Notes: a model not told the origin generated them from the letters alone. Numbered from the stretch's first letter, positions 35,444-46,293 are shown. The stretch: 64,000 nucleotides of DNA from Pectobacterium sp. A5351 (GCF_028335745.1 NZ_CP116477.1:2790001-2854000), one strand, 5' to 3'. Numbers and translations: made by a program.

Positions 35444-36735
35444 ATCTGTCCGCGTTACCCATAGTTACTACTGCCAGCGATACGAGCAGTTCTTCTGCTT
35501 CTCTGCTGACACAGGGCGAGCTACCAAAAGATTTTGTTGATCTGTTGAGCAAACGCATATCGCAAATAGCCGATACATCAGATAAAAAAACGCTCGATAA
35601 AGTCGACGAAGAGGCTCTGCTAAGCGCTTTAGGGAAAGATAGTGCTTCCCTCAGCCCTGATGATTTAAATACGCTGCTTTCTTCATTTAACTCTCTGAGT
35701 GGGGCAGCCATTACAGCGGGCAAGCAAAATCCAGAAATCGCAGAACAGGCTAAGCTAAAAGGGCTGGATAAAAAAGATAGCGACAGCATAACAGACGACG
35801 CTAGTGCTATGCAGGCACTGCTTGCCATGTTACAAACAACGCAGCTTCCTGTGCAGCCTGCCGCAGATAGTATCGCCGCGACTGCCGTAAATACGGGGTT
35901 AACGATTCCGGGGTTCATTGACGCCAAACGCCAGACTGAAACTCCAGCATCAATTCTAAACAATACGAATGAGAACGCCAAAAATACGTTGGCAAAGTTG
36001 CTCGACACATCAGTAATGGCGGATAAAGACGCAGGCCTATCACGCGATCTGCGTCATGCGGGCAAGCAAACCGCATCGGCAGCAACCGAGTCTGCGGATG
36101 AGGCTACAAAGTTTGCGCTAACGACGCCAGCGTCCCTTGCGGGCGATCGCAATGCATCTGAGTCGGTTTCAGCCTTAAATAATAACGTGTCTCAGACCAC
36201 GCCGTCTGTTGCACAGGCTATGCATGTTCAGCCAGCATCGGTGGGGACAACTACACCAGCCCCTCAGGCAGCAAGCACGCAGTTGAATGCTCCCTTTGGT
36301 TCACCGCAATGGCAAGACGCATTGGGCCAGCAGATAGTTATGTTCAGCCGTAATGGGCAGCAAACCGCGGAGCTACGCTTAAATCCGCAGGAACTGGGCG
36401 CCCTGCATATCAGCCTAAAAATTGATGATAATCAGGCACAAATTCATCTGGTTTCAGCTAACAGTCAGGTTCGTTCAGCGTTGGAAGCCGCGCTTCCCCA
36501 CCTGCGTAATGCGATGGCAGAAAGTGGAATTAGCCTTGGCCAGAGCAGTGTAGGCAGTGATTCCTCTGCCTGGCAACAGCAAATGGCAAGTAATAATAAC
36601 GACGGCAATAACCGTGGTTCGTCTTATCAGCAGCAGTTTGGTCATTCAACAGAAGGCACGAGTGAATTATTAAACGTACCAGAACAATTAAGCTCAATGG
36701 CATCATCGGTCAACGGCCTTGATATCTTTGCCTGA
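35440..36735 (+). CDS. fliK: Flagellar hook-length control protein FliK
   Basis: A 431-residue exported ruler that ends hook growth and switches export specificity through FlhB. The long N-terminal part is Ser/Thr/Asp-rich and low in complexity, as expected for the ruler. The conserved switch domain is near residues 290-370 (QTAELRLNPQELGALHISLKI, NSQVRSALEAALPHLRNAMAESGI). The C-terminal tail is Gln/Asn/Ser-rich. Last gene of the fliFGHIJK operon. Confidence 0.95.
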   Translation: MNLSALPIVTTASDTSSSSASLLTQGELPKDFVDLLSKRISQIADTSDKKTLDKVDEEALLSALGKDSASLSPDDLNTLLSSFNSLSGAAITAGKQNPEIAEQAKLKGLDKKDSDSITDDASAMQALLAMLQTTQLPVQPAADSIAATAVNTGLTIPGFIDAKRQTETPASILNNTNENAKNTLAKLLDTSVMADKDAGLSRDLRHAGKQTASAATESADEATKFALTTPASLAGDRNASESVSALNNNVSQTTPSVAQAMHVQPASVGTTTPAPQAASTQLNAPFGSPQWQDALGQQIVMFSRNGQQTAELRLNPQELGALHISLKIDDNQAQIHLVSANSQVRSALEAALPHLRNAMAESGISLGQSSVGSDSSAWQQQMASNNNDGNNRGSSYQQQFGHSTEGTSELLNVPEQLSSMASSVNGLDIFA

Positions 36736-36813
36736 AACTGAAGTAAACGAATAAGTTGGCACGGTTTTCCCTGTCTATTCTCTGTATTGAACATGACAAT
36801 AGGCAGGATAATC

Positions 36814-36866
36814 ATCGATATTACGCATTTATTTATTGTCTGTTTCATCCAGCAATAAATATCGAT
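36814..36866. repeat. Inverted repeat between fliK and fliL
   Basis: ATCGATATT (36814-36822) with TATTG further in pairs with CAATAAATATCGAT (36853-36866), leaving a bulge and a 14-base loop. It lies just upstream of the fliL ribosome site in the 155-base gap that separates two operons; a role in fliK termination or fliL promoter control is possible. Confidence 0.45.
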
Positions 36867-36890
36867 AAGTAACGGGAACTATCTTTGGCT

Positions 36891-37370
36891 ATGTCTGATA
36901 TGCAAGTTCGACCAGGACGTAAACGGTCTATTTGGCTAATATTACTGATTATCGTTGCTCTCGCTGCGACTAGTGCTGCGGGCGCCGCCTGGTGGCTATT
37001 AAATCAGAAAAACGCAGCAACGGCCGAGCAGGAAGCCCCTCCTCCGCCAGAGCCTGTTTTCATGCCGCTGGATACCTTTACCGTTAATCTCGTCAATGCA
37101 GATAATGACCCTGATCGCGTGCTGTATGTGGGGTTCACTTTGCGCTTACCCGATGAAGCAACACGTACACGGTTTACTAATTATCTGCCAGAGGTTCGCA
37201 GCAGACTGTTATTGTTACTTTCTCGTCAGGATGCGATTGCGCTCGCTAATGAGCAAGGCAAACAGAATCTGATAGAGCAAATTAAGCAAGTGCTAAGCCC
37301 ACCATTAGTTCCTGGTCAACCTAACCAGGTCGTTACTGATGTTCTGTTCACGGCCTTTATACTGCGGTAA
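36891..37370 (+). CDS. fliL: Flagellar basal body-associated protein FliL
   Basis: Inner-membrane protein of 159 residues that surrounds the stator and supports torque, especially during swarming. One transmembrane helix lies near residues 15-36 ([22 protein letters not shown]); the periplasmic domain holds [26 protein letters not shown] and [17 protein letters not shown]. The ATG at 36891 is chosen on homology; a TTG at 36885 has better spacing from GGGA and may be the true start. First gene of fliLMNOPQR. Confidence 0.94.
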   Translation: MSDMQVRPGRKRSIWLILLIIVALAATSAAGAAWWLLNQKNAATAEQEAPPPPEPVFMPLDTFTVNLVNADNDPDRVLYVGFTLRLPDEATRTRFTNYLPEVRSRLLLLLSRQDAIALANEQGKQNLIEQIKQVLSPPLVPGQPNQVVTDVLFTAFILR

Positions 37371-37375
37371 CCATT

Positions 37376-38389
37376 ATGGGCGATAGCATTCTTTCACAAG
37401 CAGAAATTGATGCACTATTAAACGGTGACAGCGGCGATAACGACGCTGACGCGAATGCGTCGTCAAAAGCGGATGGTGGCGTTAAACCCTACGATCCGAA
37501 TACGCAACGACGAGTTATTCGTGAACGTTTACAGGCATTAGAAATCATTAATGAGCGATTTGCGCGCCAATTCCGTATGGGATTGTTCAACCTGTTACGT
37601 CGTAGCCCAGATATCACCGTAGGTGGAATCAAGATCCAGCCATACCATGAGTTTGCCAGGAACCTTCCCGTACCGACAAACCTGAATCTGATTCATTTAA
37701 AACCGCTACGCGGTACTGCGCTATTTGTATTTTCACCAAGTCTGGTATTTATCGCCGTAGATAACCTTTTCGGTGGCGATGGGCGCTTTCCGACGAAAGT
37801 TGAAGGTCGTGAATTTACTCATACAGAACAGCGTGTGGTTAAGCGTATGTTACGCTTGGCTCTCGAAGCCTATGGTGAAGCCTGGAATGCGATTTACAAA
37901 CTTGACATCGAATACGTACGCTCAGAAATGCAGGTCAAGTTTACTAATATCACAACGTCGCCTAACGATATCGTCGTGACTACACCGTTTCATGTTGAAA
38001 TCGGCTCATTGACTGGCGAATTTAATATCTGTATTCCTTTTTCAATGATCGAGCCGCTGCGCGAACTGCTGGCGAACCCACCATTGGAAAACTCACGTCA
38101 GGAAGATCAGAGCTGGCGAGACACCTTAGCCAAGCAGGTACAGCATTCCGAACTGGAACTGGTCGCAAGCTTTGTTGATATCCCACTGCGATTGTCCAAG
38201 ATTCTGAAGCTCCAACCCGGCGATGTGTTACCGATCGACAAACCTGACAAAATCGTTGCCCATGTTGACGGCGTGCCGGTGCTGACCAGCCAATATGGCA
38301 CGTTGAACGGGCAATATGCTCTACGTGTTGAACATTTGATTAACCCTATATTGAATTCTCTGGATAACGAGGAACAGCCCCATGAGTGA
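37376..38389 (+). CDS. fliM: Flagellar motor switch protein FliM
   Basis: C-ring protein of 337 residues. The N-terminal LSQAEIDALLNG peptide binds phosphorylated CheY. The middle domain includes the GG-motif region near DNLFGGDGRFP, and the C-terminal part (DVLPIDKP) is SpoA-like and binds FliN. It starts 5 bases after fliL and overlaps fliN by 8 bases. Confidence 0.98.
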   Translation: MGDSILSQAEIDALLNGDSGDNDADANASSKADGGVKPYDPNTQRRVIRERLQALEIINERFARQFRMGLFNLLRRSPDITVGGIKIQPYHEFARNLPVPTNLNLIHLKPLRGTALFVFSPSLVFIAVDNLFGGDGRFPTKVEGREFTHTEQRVVKRMLRLALEAYGEAWNAIYKLDIEYVRSEMQVKFTNITTSPNDIVVTTPFHVEIGSLTGEFNICIPFSMIEPLRELLANPPLENSRQEDQSWRDTLAKQVQHSELELVASFVDIPLRLSKILKLQPGDVLPIDKPDKIVAHVDGVPVLTSQYGTLNGQYALRVEHLINPILNSLDNEEQPHE

Positions 38390-38795
38390 CACCAAGAAAC
38401 CGTCCGACGACAAGGAATCAGTGGACGATCTGTGGGCTGATGCATTTAACGAGCAACAGGCTGCAGAAAAACCGGCCGCGACAACCGAAGGCATTTTCAA
38501 GTCGCTGGAAGGTCATGATCCGCTAGGCGCCTTACAGGATATCGATCTCATCCTGGATATTCCTGTCAAACTCACCGTTGAGCTTGGCCGGACTAAAATG
38601 ACGATAAAAGAACTTCTGCGCCTCACCCAGGGCTCTGTTGTCGCACTTGATGGCTTAGCAGGCGAACCGCTGGATATTTTGATCAATGGCTATCTGATCG
38701 CTCAGGGTGAAGTTGTCGTCGTATCTGACAAGTATGGTGTGCGTATTACTGATATCATCACACCATCCGAACGTATGCGCCGTCTGAGTCGTTAA
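38382..38795 (+). CDS. fliN: Flagellar motor switch protein FliN
   Basis: C-ring protein of 137 residues that docks FliH-FliI for export and takes part in switching. The variable charged N-terminus precedes a SpoA domain (LDIPVKLTVELGRTKMTIKELLRL, GEPLDILINGYLIAQGEVVVVSDKYGVRITDI). TAATG overlap with fliO. Confidence 0.97.
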   Translation: MSDTKKPSDDKESVDDLWADAFNEQQAAEKPAATTEGIFKSLEGHDPLGALQDIDLILDIPVKLTVELGRTKMTIKELLRLTQGSVVALDGLAGEPLDILINGYLIAQGEVVVVSDKYGVRITDIITPSERMRRLSR

Positions 38796-39217
38796 TGGCA
38801 ATAGCCTCGCTATCATCACCGACGCCAGTGGCAAGTCAGCAGTCAACGCTTGTTACTGAGCCACCACTGACCGGTAGCATGTTACTGACACAGGTTGGTA
38901 GTGTGCTTGCTGGCATTTTATTATTTATCCTGCTAATTGCTTGGCTAGTTCGCAAACTAGGATTTGCGCCTCAAGCCAAGCAAAACAAGTTGCTAAAAGT
39001 AGTATCTAGTTGCCCCGTTGGGCAACGCGAGCGCGTCGTTATTGTAGAAGTTGATAATACCTGGCTGGTGTTAGGTGTTACGGCTCAGCAAATTACGCCA
39101 CTGCATACTCTCCCGGCACAACCAACCAACGACAGTTCATCTGCTGGAGATGCCAAACCAGTAGATTTCAACCAACTGTTAAAGAAAGTTTTAAAGCGTC
39201 CGGAAAAGTCGGAATGA
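38795..39217 (+). CDS. fliO: Flagellar biosynthesis protein FliO
   Basis: A 140-residue bitopic protein that assists assembly of the FliP ring in the export gate. One transmembrane helix near residues 32-51 ([20 protein letters not shown]), then the cytoplasmic FliO core ([35 protein letters not shown]). It overlaps both fliN and fliP by 1-4 bases. Confidence 0.93.
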   Translation: MAIASLSSPTPVASQQSTLVTEPPLTGSMLLTQVGSVLAGILLFILLIAWLVRKLGFAPQAKQNKLLKVVSSCPVGQRERVVIVEVDNTWLVLGVTAQQITPLHTLPAQPTNDSSSAGDAKPVDFNQLLKKVLKRPEKSE

Positions 39218-39990
39218 GTGTCTTACCTAATTATTTTCGTATCACTGTCCTGCTTCGCAGGCTACGCTATAGTTTAGCCATGAGTTTATTGCTTCTGGCA
39301 CCATCGGTGTGGGCACAGCTTCCAGGTATTGTGACTCAGCCGCTCCCTAACGGTGGGCAGAACTGGACGCTATCAGTACAAACGCTGGTTTTCCTCACAT
39401 CATTAACGTTTATTCCTGCTGCATTGTTAATGATGACCAGCTTTACACGGATTATTATTGTCCTGAGTTTGTTGCGTAATGCTCTGGGTACACCAACCGC
39501 GCCACCGAATCAGGTATTATTAGGGTTGACGCTTTTTCTGACATTTTTCGTTATGTCGCCAGTATTAAACCGTGTTTATGAAGAAGCCTATCTTCCCTTA
39601 AGCCAGGATCAAATCAGCATGGAAGTCGCCATCGAACGCGGTGCAGAACCTGTACGTGAGTTCATGCTTCGGCAAACCAGGGAAACCGATCTGGCGTTGT
39701 TTACCAGGCTGGCTGAAATTCCAGAGATTCAGGGACCTGAAGCAGTGCCTATGCGTGTACTTCTCCCTGCATTTGTGACAAGTGAACTAAAAACCGCTTT
39801 CCAGATCGGCTTTACTATATTTATCCCTTTCCTGATCATCGATCTCGTCGTTGCCAGTGTATTGATGGCTCTGGGGATGATGATGGTTCCTCCGGCAACC
39901 ATTTCTTTGCCTTTTAAACTCATGCTCTTTGTATTAGTCGATGGCTGGCAACTGCTACTCGGTTCATTAGCCCAAAGTTTCTATAGTTAG
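39214..39990 (+). CDS. fliP: Flagellar export gate protein FliP
   Basis: Core pore protein of the type III export gate, 258 residues. A cleavable signal ends at ALA-like VWAQ near residue 35; membrane segments follow, with [27 protein letters not shown] and [25 protein letters not shown] conserved. The N-terminus is about 13 residues longer than in E. coli because the start overlapping fliO is used; an internal ATG near the signal (residue 23) is an alternative. Confidence 0.97.
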   Translation: MSVLPNYFRITVLLRRLRYSLAMSLLLLAPSVWAQLPGIVTQPLPNGGQNWTLSVQTLVFLTSLTFIPAALLMMTSFTRIIIVLSLLRNALGTPTAPPNQVLLGLTLFLTFFVMSPVLNRVYEEAYLPLSQDQISMEVAIERGAEPVREFMLRQTRETDLALFTRLAEIPEIQGPEAVPMRVLLPAFVTSELKTAFQIGFTIFIPFLIIDLVVASVLMALGMMMVPPATISLPFKLMLFVLVDGWQLLLGSLAQSFYS

Positions 39991-40010
39991 ACGAATAGAG
40001 GAATGCGACT

Positions 40011-40280
40011 GTGACACCAGAATCGGTGATGGCGCTTGGCTATGAAGCAATGAAGGTCGCATTGGCACTCGCTGCACCTCCGCTGATAGCGGCACTGCTC
40101 AGCGGGCTGACTATCAGCCTCTTACAAGCTGCAACTCAGGTGAACGAAATGACACTGTCGTTTATCCCTAAAATCCTCACCGTATTCTTCACCTTAGTGA
40201 TCGCTGGCCCCTGGATGTTAAACCTCATGCTGGACTACATGCGTACGCTATTCGGCCAGTTACCTAATATTATTGGGTAA
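40011..40280 (+). CDS. fliQ: Flagellar export gate protein FliQ
   Basis: An 89-residue, two-helix membrane protein of the export gate. It matches E. coli FliQ nearly end to end ([51 protein letters not shown]). It starts with GTG at 40011, eight bases after AGAGGA; the E. coli product begins at the same residue. Confidence 0.96.
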   Translation: MTPESVMALGYEAMKVALALAAPPLIAALLSGLTISLLQAATQVNEMTLSFIPKILTVFFTLVIAGPWMLNLMLDYMRTLFGQLPNIIG

Positions 40281-40282
40281 GC

Positions 40283-41068
40283 ATGCTGACATTTAACAGT
40301 TGGGACATGGTGAATTGGGTCAGTCAGTTTTTCTGGCCCTTTGTGAGAATTCTTGCTTTGATTACTACTGCACCAGTGTTTAATGAAAGAGCGGTTGGTA
40401 ACCGGGTGAAAATTGGTCTGGGCGCACTGATCACCCTACTCGTTGCCCCCTATTTACCATTAAACACCACCCCTATTTTTTCTGTAGCCGGCATATGGCT
40501 ATTAATACAGCAAATTCTCATCGGTGTTACTCTCGGTCTGTCGATGCAGTTAGCGTTTGCCGCTATTCGCCATGCTGGCGAACTTATTGGGTTACAGATG
40601 GGGCTTGCATTTGCCACCTTTTTTGACCCAACGGGCGGCCCCAATATGCCGGTCATAGCGCGTTTCCTGAATATTCTCGCCATCTTGCTGTTTCTAACGT
40701 TTGATGGACATCTCTGGATGATTTCTTTATTAGCAGATAGTTTCTATACTCTGCCTATCAGTGCCAATCCTATTAACAGCCATGCCTTTCTTGCCCTTGC
40801 ACGTGCTGGTGGACTGATTTTTATTAACGGATTGATGCTGGCACTACCAATCATAACGCTATTACTAACCATCAACCTGGCATTAGGCATGCTTAATCGC
40901 GTCGCCCCCCAACTCTCGATATTTGTCGTTGGCTTCCCGATTACCCTTACAGTAGGAATCATGACGCTAGGTTTATTACTTCCGTTAATTCCGCCCTTCG
41001 CAGAACATTTATTCAGCGAGGTTTTTGATTTACTCGCAGATATTCTTAGTCAATTATCAAGCTCCTAA
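40283..41068 (+). CDS. fliR: Flagellar export gate protein FliR
   Basis: Multi-helix export gate protein of 261 residues that closes the FliP5-FliQ4-FliR1 complex. About six hydrophobic segments, with [31 protein letters not shown] at the N-terminus and [18 protein letters not shown] in the middle. It begins 2 bases after the fliQ stop and is the last gene of the operon, followed by a 347-base gap. Confidence 0.96.
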   Translation: MLTFNSWDMVNWVSQFFWPFVRILALITTAPVFNERAVGNRVKIGLGALITLLVAPYLPLNTTPIFSVAGIWLLIQQILIGVTLGLSMQLAFAAIRHAGELIGLQMGLAFATFFDPTGGPNMPVIARFLNILAILLFLTFDGHLWMISLLADSFYTLPISANPINSHAFLALARAGGLIFINGLMLALPIITLLLTINLALGMLNRVAPQLSIFVVGFPITLTVGIMTLGLLLPLIPPFAEHLFSEVFDLLADILSQLSSS

Positions 41069-41415
41069 TTATCCTGTCATAGGCAAACATTAAGTGATGT
41101 ATTAACCTAAAGTCAGGCCAGTACTGAACCATATCGCTATATCAATACGTAGATTGCGATTTCGAACGGCCACACTTAAAATAATCACACATAAATCTAC
41201 ACGGTGTACGCTTACAATCACACCGACGGCAGCTAAACCCATCCAATAAATATTACATAAAAGAAATAGCAGGGAAAATGTAGGAAGTTGAGATCGGAAG
41301 GAATAAAAAATGGCATGTCATTCAATATAATCAAAAGAATGACATGCCTAAAAAATACGCCCGGTTTAAGCGTATTCAAACCGTAAGTAGAATAGATAAA
41401 TATTTTCTATGACTA
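41069..41415. other. fliR-flgL convergent intergenic region
   Basis: Lies between convergent genes. The only clear feature is the strong hairpin at 41312-41348, oriented as a terminator for flgKL. No coding frame is supported and no separate fliR terminator with a T-run is visible. Confidence 0.6.
41305..41348 (-). terminator. Terminator of flgKL
   Basis: GGCATGTCATTC (41312-41323) and GAATGACATGCC (41337-41348) are perfect 12-base arms around a 13-base loop. On the minus strand the hairpin is followed by ATTTTTTATTCC. It lies 67 bases beyond the flgL stop. On the plus strand the tail is A-rich, so it favours flgL over fliR. Confidence 0.85.
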
Positions 41416-42369
41416 CTATTTTATCTGGAATAATGACATACCCTGCATGTTCTGGAAAGTCGTATAGGAGGCCTGCAGAGAAGACTGCTGCATGATGTAA
41501 GACGAGATAGCCTCATACCAATCAGCGTCCTGCAACTGCGATAGTGTCGCTTTATTCGTAACATCACGATCTTTGCCGACAGCGTCAAGATTATCAATTT
41601 CATTGAGCTGGATACCTAATTCGGACCGGACAGCTGAAATATTATTAAATGTATTTTTTAAGCCACGACTTGCAGTTTCTAAGGCAGCGGCCAATCCTGC
41701 CTTTGTTGCATCATCAGCACCGGAAAGAGGTGTCTCAAGCGCGTTGATTGCAATATCGAGTGTTTTAAATAGATCTGATTGAATACTACCATCAGGCTCT
41801 TTCTGAGCATCGGCAGTTATTCCATTGAACACCGCAGAACCAACATGGCTAACCGTCATATTTCGAGCTGCATCAACACGCTGTGAAATACCCTGATTTC
41901 CTCCGACGTACTGAACACCGGTGGCACTATCAACAAAAGGAGGTGTATCGGTTTCATAACCAGAAAAAATATAATTACCATTGCCATCAGTGCTGTTCGC
42001 CAGGTTCAATAACTCAGCTTTCATACCACGTAGAGAAGTTGCAACCGATTTACGATCATCATCACTCAGAACACCACCGCCTTTGACGACTTCGGTCAAT
42101 GCGCTGCTAATTGTTGTCGTGCTCTTCTCCAAAATAGACTCTTCCAGAGACATACTTTGTTTGGCAAATGTACGTGCCAACGTGTATTGGCTGTTCTCAG
42201 ACTGAGCCTGGCCAAGCATAATAATGCTCGCCGCAGCAATCGGATCGTCAGATGGGTTAACAACTCGCTTACCGGTTGAAAGTTGCTCACCTGTTTTTTG
42301 CCACGTAGCCTGACCATTCAGAATGCCTTGCATATTTTGCTGATATATCATGCTGGTGCTTAAGCGCAT
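41416..42369 (-). CDS. flgL: Flagellar hook-filament junction protein FlgL (HAP3)
   Basis: A 317-residue junction protein between FlgK and the filament, exported with FlgN. The flagellin-like N-terminus (MRLSTSMIYQQNMQGILNGQ, GKRVVNPSDDPIAA) and C-terminus (YTTFQNMQGMSLFQIK) are conserved. It lies 31 bases after flgK on the same transcript. Confidence 0.96.
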   Translation of the reverse strand: MRLSTSMIYQQNMQGILNGQATWQKTGEQLSTGKRVVNPSDDPIAAASIIMLGQAQSENSQYTLARTFAKQSMSLEESILEKSTTTISSALTEVVKGGGVLSDDDRKSVATSLRGMKAELLNLANSTDGNGNYIFSGYETDTPPFVDSATGVQYVGGNQGISQRVDAARNMTVSHVGSAVFNGITADAQKEPDGSIQSDLFKTLDIAINALETPLSGADDATKAGLAAALETASRGLKNTFNNISAVRSELGIQLNEIDNLDAVGKDRDVTNKATLSQLQDADWYEAISSYIMQQSSLQASYTTFQNMQGMSLFQIK

Positions 42370-42400
42370 GGTGTTAACTCCTCTTTCTTAAATGGTCAGA

Positions 42401-44095
42401 CTAGCTACGAGCGGCTAAAAGGGCATCAAATATGGATTGTGCTGTTTTGATGACCTGAGCATTTGCCATATAGTACTGTTGATAGCGCATCAGATCGCCG
42501 TACTCTTCGTCAAGGTTCACCCCTGATACAGACTGCTGCTCTGCTGTCAATTGCTTAACAACATTTTGCTGCGATGTATTGTTTATTTTCAGGGTGCTGG
42601 TCTGGTTACCAATTTCTCCGACCAAACTTGCGTAGGCTCCGGAAATGCTAGCCTTACCGCCAACAATCTTTTCATTTTGCAGCGCAAGTAATGCTTTAGC
42701 ATTGGTATTATCGCTAACCCCACCAAACACAGGGTTACCACTTGCATCCACAACAGGATTGCCAGAATCGTCAAGCTTAACGGACGCCGCCGCAATTTTG
42801 CTGGGATCAGAAATAGCCACAGACATATCAATAATTACGTCATTAACCGGCTTGAGCAGGAAACTGTCGTTCGTTGCAGGCGTTCCCGTGATAGTCATCT
42901 TGATGCCATCAAAGTTCAAGCTATTATCAGTAGTATCCACTGCAGCCGTGAATTTTGAGTTGTCAGACAAACGTGTCACTTGCCAACTAGCGCCATCATA
43001 TTTAATCGCATAGTTGGTTGCCTGTACGTCTTTCGTACTGGTGTAGGATGGCGTTAACGTTGCATTGCCGCCATTTTTGCTGTCATTCAGAGCAACAGCT
43101 TTACCAAAAGAGAAGAAATCGCCGCCTTTAACGCCATCACGGTCATAACCTTGCTGGTGTTGAGCATTAAATGCATCAGCGAATGCCAGAGCTAGTTGTC
43201 CTAACTGACCACGAGCCTCATCCAACGTTTCTTTACGGAAAGAAAGCAACCCGCCTAATGAACCGCCCGTTAAAGTGCTCTCATTCAGTGCAACAACATC
43301 GCCCGTTTGGTCTTTATACCCGATAGTTAGACGAGTCGGATCGCTGCTCGAACCGGTGGCCACCAATTGGTTGCTCGTGCCAGCCTGAACCAGATTAGCA
43401 CCATTCTTTAATGAAACGTTGTAAATAACGTTATCCTGAATAGTAACATCAACACCGACTAATTTATTGAGCTGGTCGACCAGGAGATCGCGTTGATCGA
43501 GCAAATCGTTAGGCATCGCGCCGCTATTTGCGCCCATTAGCTTCGTAATTTCATTGTTCAAAGACGCAATTTGTTCAGTATATGTATTAATCTGGCCAAC
43601 AGTGCTTTGAATCTGAGTATTCAGACCGCTGTCCATGTCACGCAAATATTTATCCGTAACTTTAAACTGGTTGACCAAACCTTCAGCTTTACCGAGAACC
43701 GTCTGGCGAGTTGACGAATCGCCGGAATTACTGGTGAGATTCTGCAAGTTCGAAAAGAAATCCTGTATCGTCGATGAAAGGCTGGTTGTACTGCTGGCCA
43801 GCAGATTATCAATCTTGGAAATCTGTTCGTAATAGGTAGAAACAGAACTACTTGTTGTTTGCGCAGCACGTAATTGATTGGTGATAAACTCATTGTATTG
43901 ACGATTGATGCTAACAACATTGACACCATTACCAATATATCCAGCCGCTGTGCTGCTGCTAATCGCTTGTTCGAGTATCGTATTTTGGCGGCTATACCCA
44001 GTAACAGCCTGATTACTAATGTTGTTACTCACCGTGCTCAGCGCAATCTGTGCACTTTTCAAGCCACTCATCGCGGTATTAATTAAATTGGACAT
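42401..44095 (-). CDS. flgK: Flagellar hook-filament junction protein FlgK (HAP1)
   Basis: A 564-residue junction protein that caps the hook. The N-terminal rod/hook-family motif (SNLINTAMSGLKSAQIALSTVSNNISNQAVTGYSRQ) and the C-terminal GVNLDEEYGDLMRYQQYYMANAQVIKTAQSIFDALL are complete. A likely sigma-28 promoter lies about 90 bases upstream, so flgKL can be expressed apart from flgB-J. Confidence 0.97.
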   Translation of the reverse strand: MSNLINTAMSGLKSAQIALSTVSNNISNQAVTGYSRQNTILEQAISSSTAAGYIGNGVNVVSINRQYNEFITNQLRAAQTTSSSVSTYYEQISKIDNLLASSTTSLSSTIQDFFSNLQNLTSNSGDSSTRQTVLGKAEGLVNQFKVTDKYLRDMDSGLNTQIQSTVGQINTYTEQIASLNNEITKLMGANSGAMPNDLLDQRDLLVDQLNKLVGVDVTIQDNVIYNVSLKNGANLVQAGTSNQLVATGSSSDPTRLTIGYKDQTGDVVALNESTLTGGSLGGLLSFRKETLDEARGQLGQLALAFADAFNAQHQQGYDRDGVKGGDFFSFGKAVALNDSKNGGNATLTPSYTSTKDVQATNYAIKYDGASWQVTRLSDNSKFTAAVDTTDNSLNFDGIKMTITGTPATNDSFLLKPVNDVIIDMSVAISDPSKIAAASVKLDDSGNPVVDASGNPVFGGVSDNTNAKALLALQNEKIVGGKASISGAYASLVGEIGNQTSTLKINNTSQQNVVKQLTAEQQSVSGVNLDEEYGDLMRYQQYYMANAQVIKTAQSIFDALLAARS

Positions 44096-44185
44096 TGGGT
44101 GTTGTTCCTTTTACACAGGTTTTTGTCGCCCCGTGCGATTAACCAAATGTTGAAAGCAGCAAATACGCTACATAAGTTAATTACT

Positions 44186-44212
44186 TTATCGGTTAGGAAG
44201 CGAAAATCTTGA
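44186..44212 (-). promoter_or_regulatory. Probable sigma-28 promoter of flgKL
   Basis: On the minus strand TCAA (44212-44209), 15 bases, then ACCGATAA (44193-44186). It differs by one base in each element from the FliA consensus. It sits in the 126-base flgJ-flgK gap, where E. coli also has a late promoter. Confidence 0.7.
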
Positions 44213-44221
44213 ATAAAAAAA

Positions 44222-45184
44222 TCAAAAGAGGCGACTCAAATCGTGAGTGTATACTTTCGCCACTTTCTCGCCAGAATTCTTCATTTGCTGGATCATGTTA
44301 ACCAGTTTTTGGGCATATTGTGGATCCGTTGCATAGCCCGCTTTTTGTAACGCATGCGCGGCTTGCTCTGCCGTTCCGGCATTCACCACTGCGGAGTAGC
44401 GAGGGTTATTAGTGAGTAATTTCACATAGTCACCAATAGCTTCAATATAGGAATCGTATACTCTGAAGCTAGCTTTTACTTTTTTAGCAACGCCCTGCTC
44501 ATACTCTGTCGTGGTGATCTCTGTTGTCGGCCCATTCCAACTACTGCCAGCCTTAATACCGAACAGGTTGTAGCTCGGTTTCCCATCTTCAGTAGGAATT
44601 TCACGCTGCCCCCAACCAGACTCAAGAGCCGCTTGGGCAATAATAAGATGGTGAGGTATGCCGCTGTGCTGGCTGGCAATCTGTGCAGGCAATGAAAGCT
44701 GAGACACAAAATTACTATTGGATAACGGCAAAGCTGAACCTGTATTGGGCAGTTTAGGCAGCGCTTTACGCACCATCTGCTCAACTGCCGCGATTGGCAT
44801 GGTTTTGAGCACTGCGCTATCGAACGTTAATGGAACAGAAGGTGCCGTTGCTTTAGCAGTCGCGACATCAGGTGATTGCCGAGTCAATTGCTCAACCATA
44901 ACATCTGCAAGCCCGAGTCCCTTGCCCTTGGTTGAGATCTCTTGAGCAATTTGCTGGTCATACATTGAAGTATACAGACGCGTCTGATCGCTGTTGAAGA
45001 GCCCGTCCTGCGGAATCGCAGAACGCATACTTTTCATCATCAATTGCACAAAGACGCCTTCCATTTGTTGCGCGACAGCCTTAATGCCCTCTTTACTTTG
45101 AGGGTTACCTGAAACGTCACGTTTTAAGGTATTCAGAGACTGCACATCATAGGCCGCATTATTCAGCGTCTGTATATCACTCAT
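44222..45184 (-). CDS. flgJ: Flagellar rod cap and muramidase FlgJ
   Basis: A 320-residue, two-domain protein. The N-terminal rod-capping part (VFVQLMMKSMRSAIPQDGLFNSDQTRLYTSMYDQQIAQEIS) is followed by a glucosaminidase domain (HHLIIAQAALESGWGQREIPTEDGKPSYNLFGIKAG) with the expected catalytic Glu in ALESGWG. It clears peptidoglycan for the rod. Its ATG overlaps the flgI stop. Confidence 0.96.
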   Translation of the reverse strand: MSDIQTLNNAAYDVQSLNTLKRDVSGNPQSKEGIKAVAQQMEGVFVQLMMKSMRSAIPQDGLFNSDQTRLYTSMYDQQIAQEISTKGKGLGLADVMVEQLTRQSPDVATAKATAPSVPLTFDSAVLKTMPIAAVEQMVRKALPKLPNTGSALPLSNSNFVSQLSLPAQIASQHSGIPHHLIIAQAALESGWGQREIPTEDGKPSYNLFGIKAGSSWNGPTTEITTTEYEQGVAKKVKASFRVYDSYIEAIGDYVKLLTNNPRYSAVVNAGTAEQAAHALQKAGYATDPQYAQKLVNMIQQMKNSGEKVAKVYTHDLSRLF

Positions 45185-46293
45185 TAGATAATTTCCAATT
45201 TGGCACGCAAGCAGCCAGCGCTTTGCATCGCCTGCAAAATAGACATCAGCTCCATCGGGGTAGCGCCCAGAGAGTTCAGTGCACGCACAACATTGTTGAG
45301 GTTGGCACTAGAATTAACTCGCTGTAAAGCGCCGCCAGCTTGCTGAACCGATATCTCTGTTTGCGGCGTTACCACCGTCTGGCCTCCACCAAATGGGGTA
45401 TTAGGTTGGCTCACATTGGCTTGCTGATTGATCGTCACAGAAAGGTTACCCTGAGCGATAGCACAGCTATCCAAGGTAACATCACGGTTCATCACGACAG
45501 AACCGGTACGAGAGTTGATAATAACCTTGGCGTCCTGAATACCAACGTTAACTTCAATATTCTGGATATCGGCTAAAAAACGAACCTGGGAACTGTTACC
45601 ATGCGGGGCAAGCACCTGGATAGTCCGTGAATCCAATGGGCTTGCTGTACCACCGTATCCAGAACGGTTGATCGCATCACTCACCTTCTGCGCCATCGAG
45701 AAATCATCGTTCTTCAGTTGCAACATTATCGTATTTGATGTGCCAAACGTGCTTGGCAATTCTCGCTCAATCACGGCACCATTGCTGATTCGACCGCCTG
45801 CAAGTTGGTTAACCTGAACACTGCTTCCACCAGCAGAAGCGCCGGCACCGCCAACCAAAACGTTCCCCTGAGCCAGGGCATACACCTGGTTATCTACCCC
45901 TTTTAGTGGAGTCATCAGCAGCGTCCCGCCACGTAAGCTCTTCGCGTTACCGAGTGAAGACACCACGATATCAATATTTTGGCCTGTTCTGCCGAAAGGT
46001 GGAAGTTCCGCAGTTACCATCACGGCCGCCACATTCTTCAGTTGCATGTTAGTTCCGGCAGGAACGGTGATCCCTAACTGGGAAAGCATGTTAGTTAAGC
46101 TTTGCGTGGTAAACGGTGTCTGCATGGTCTGGTCACCAGAACCATCCAATCCAACGACTAAACCGTAACCAATCAACGCATTACCACGTACGCCTTGGAT
46201 ATTAACCAGATCGCGAATTCTCTCTGCCGACGCGGGAGCAATATTCAGCGTCAGTAACATCAGCAGTACAGTGAAAAATGATGCAATCCGCAT
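45184..46293 (-). CDS. flgI: Flagellar P-ring protein FlgI
   Basis: Periplasmic P-ring subunit of 369 residues that forms the bushing in the peptidoglycan layer. A Sec signal ([23 protein letters not shown]) precedes [32 protein letters not shown]; the C-terminus [14 protein letters not shown] matches E. coli. The start is the ATG at 46293; the much longer open frame upstream overlaps flgH and is not coding. It begins 16 bases after flgH. Confidence 0.97.
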   Translation of the reverse strand: MRIASFFTVLLMLLTLNIAPASAERIRDLVNIQGVRGNALIGYGLVVGLDGSGDQTMQTPFTTQSLTNMLSQLGITVPAGTNMQLKNVAAVMVTAELPPFGRTGQNIDIVVSSLGNAKSLRGGTLLMTPLKGVDNQVYALAQGNVLVGGAGASAGGSSVQVNQLAGGRISNGAVIERELPSTFGTSNTIMLQLKNDDFSMAQKVSDAINRSGYGGTASPLDSRTIQVLAPHGNSSQVRFLADIQNIEVNVGIQDAKVIINSRTGSVVMNRDVTLDSCAIAQGNLSVTINQQANVSQPNTPFGGGQTVVTPQTEISVQQAGGALQRVNSSANLNNVVRALNSLGATPMELMSILQAMQSAGCLRAKLEII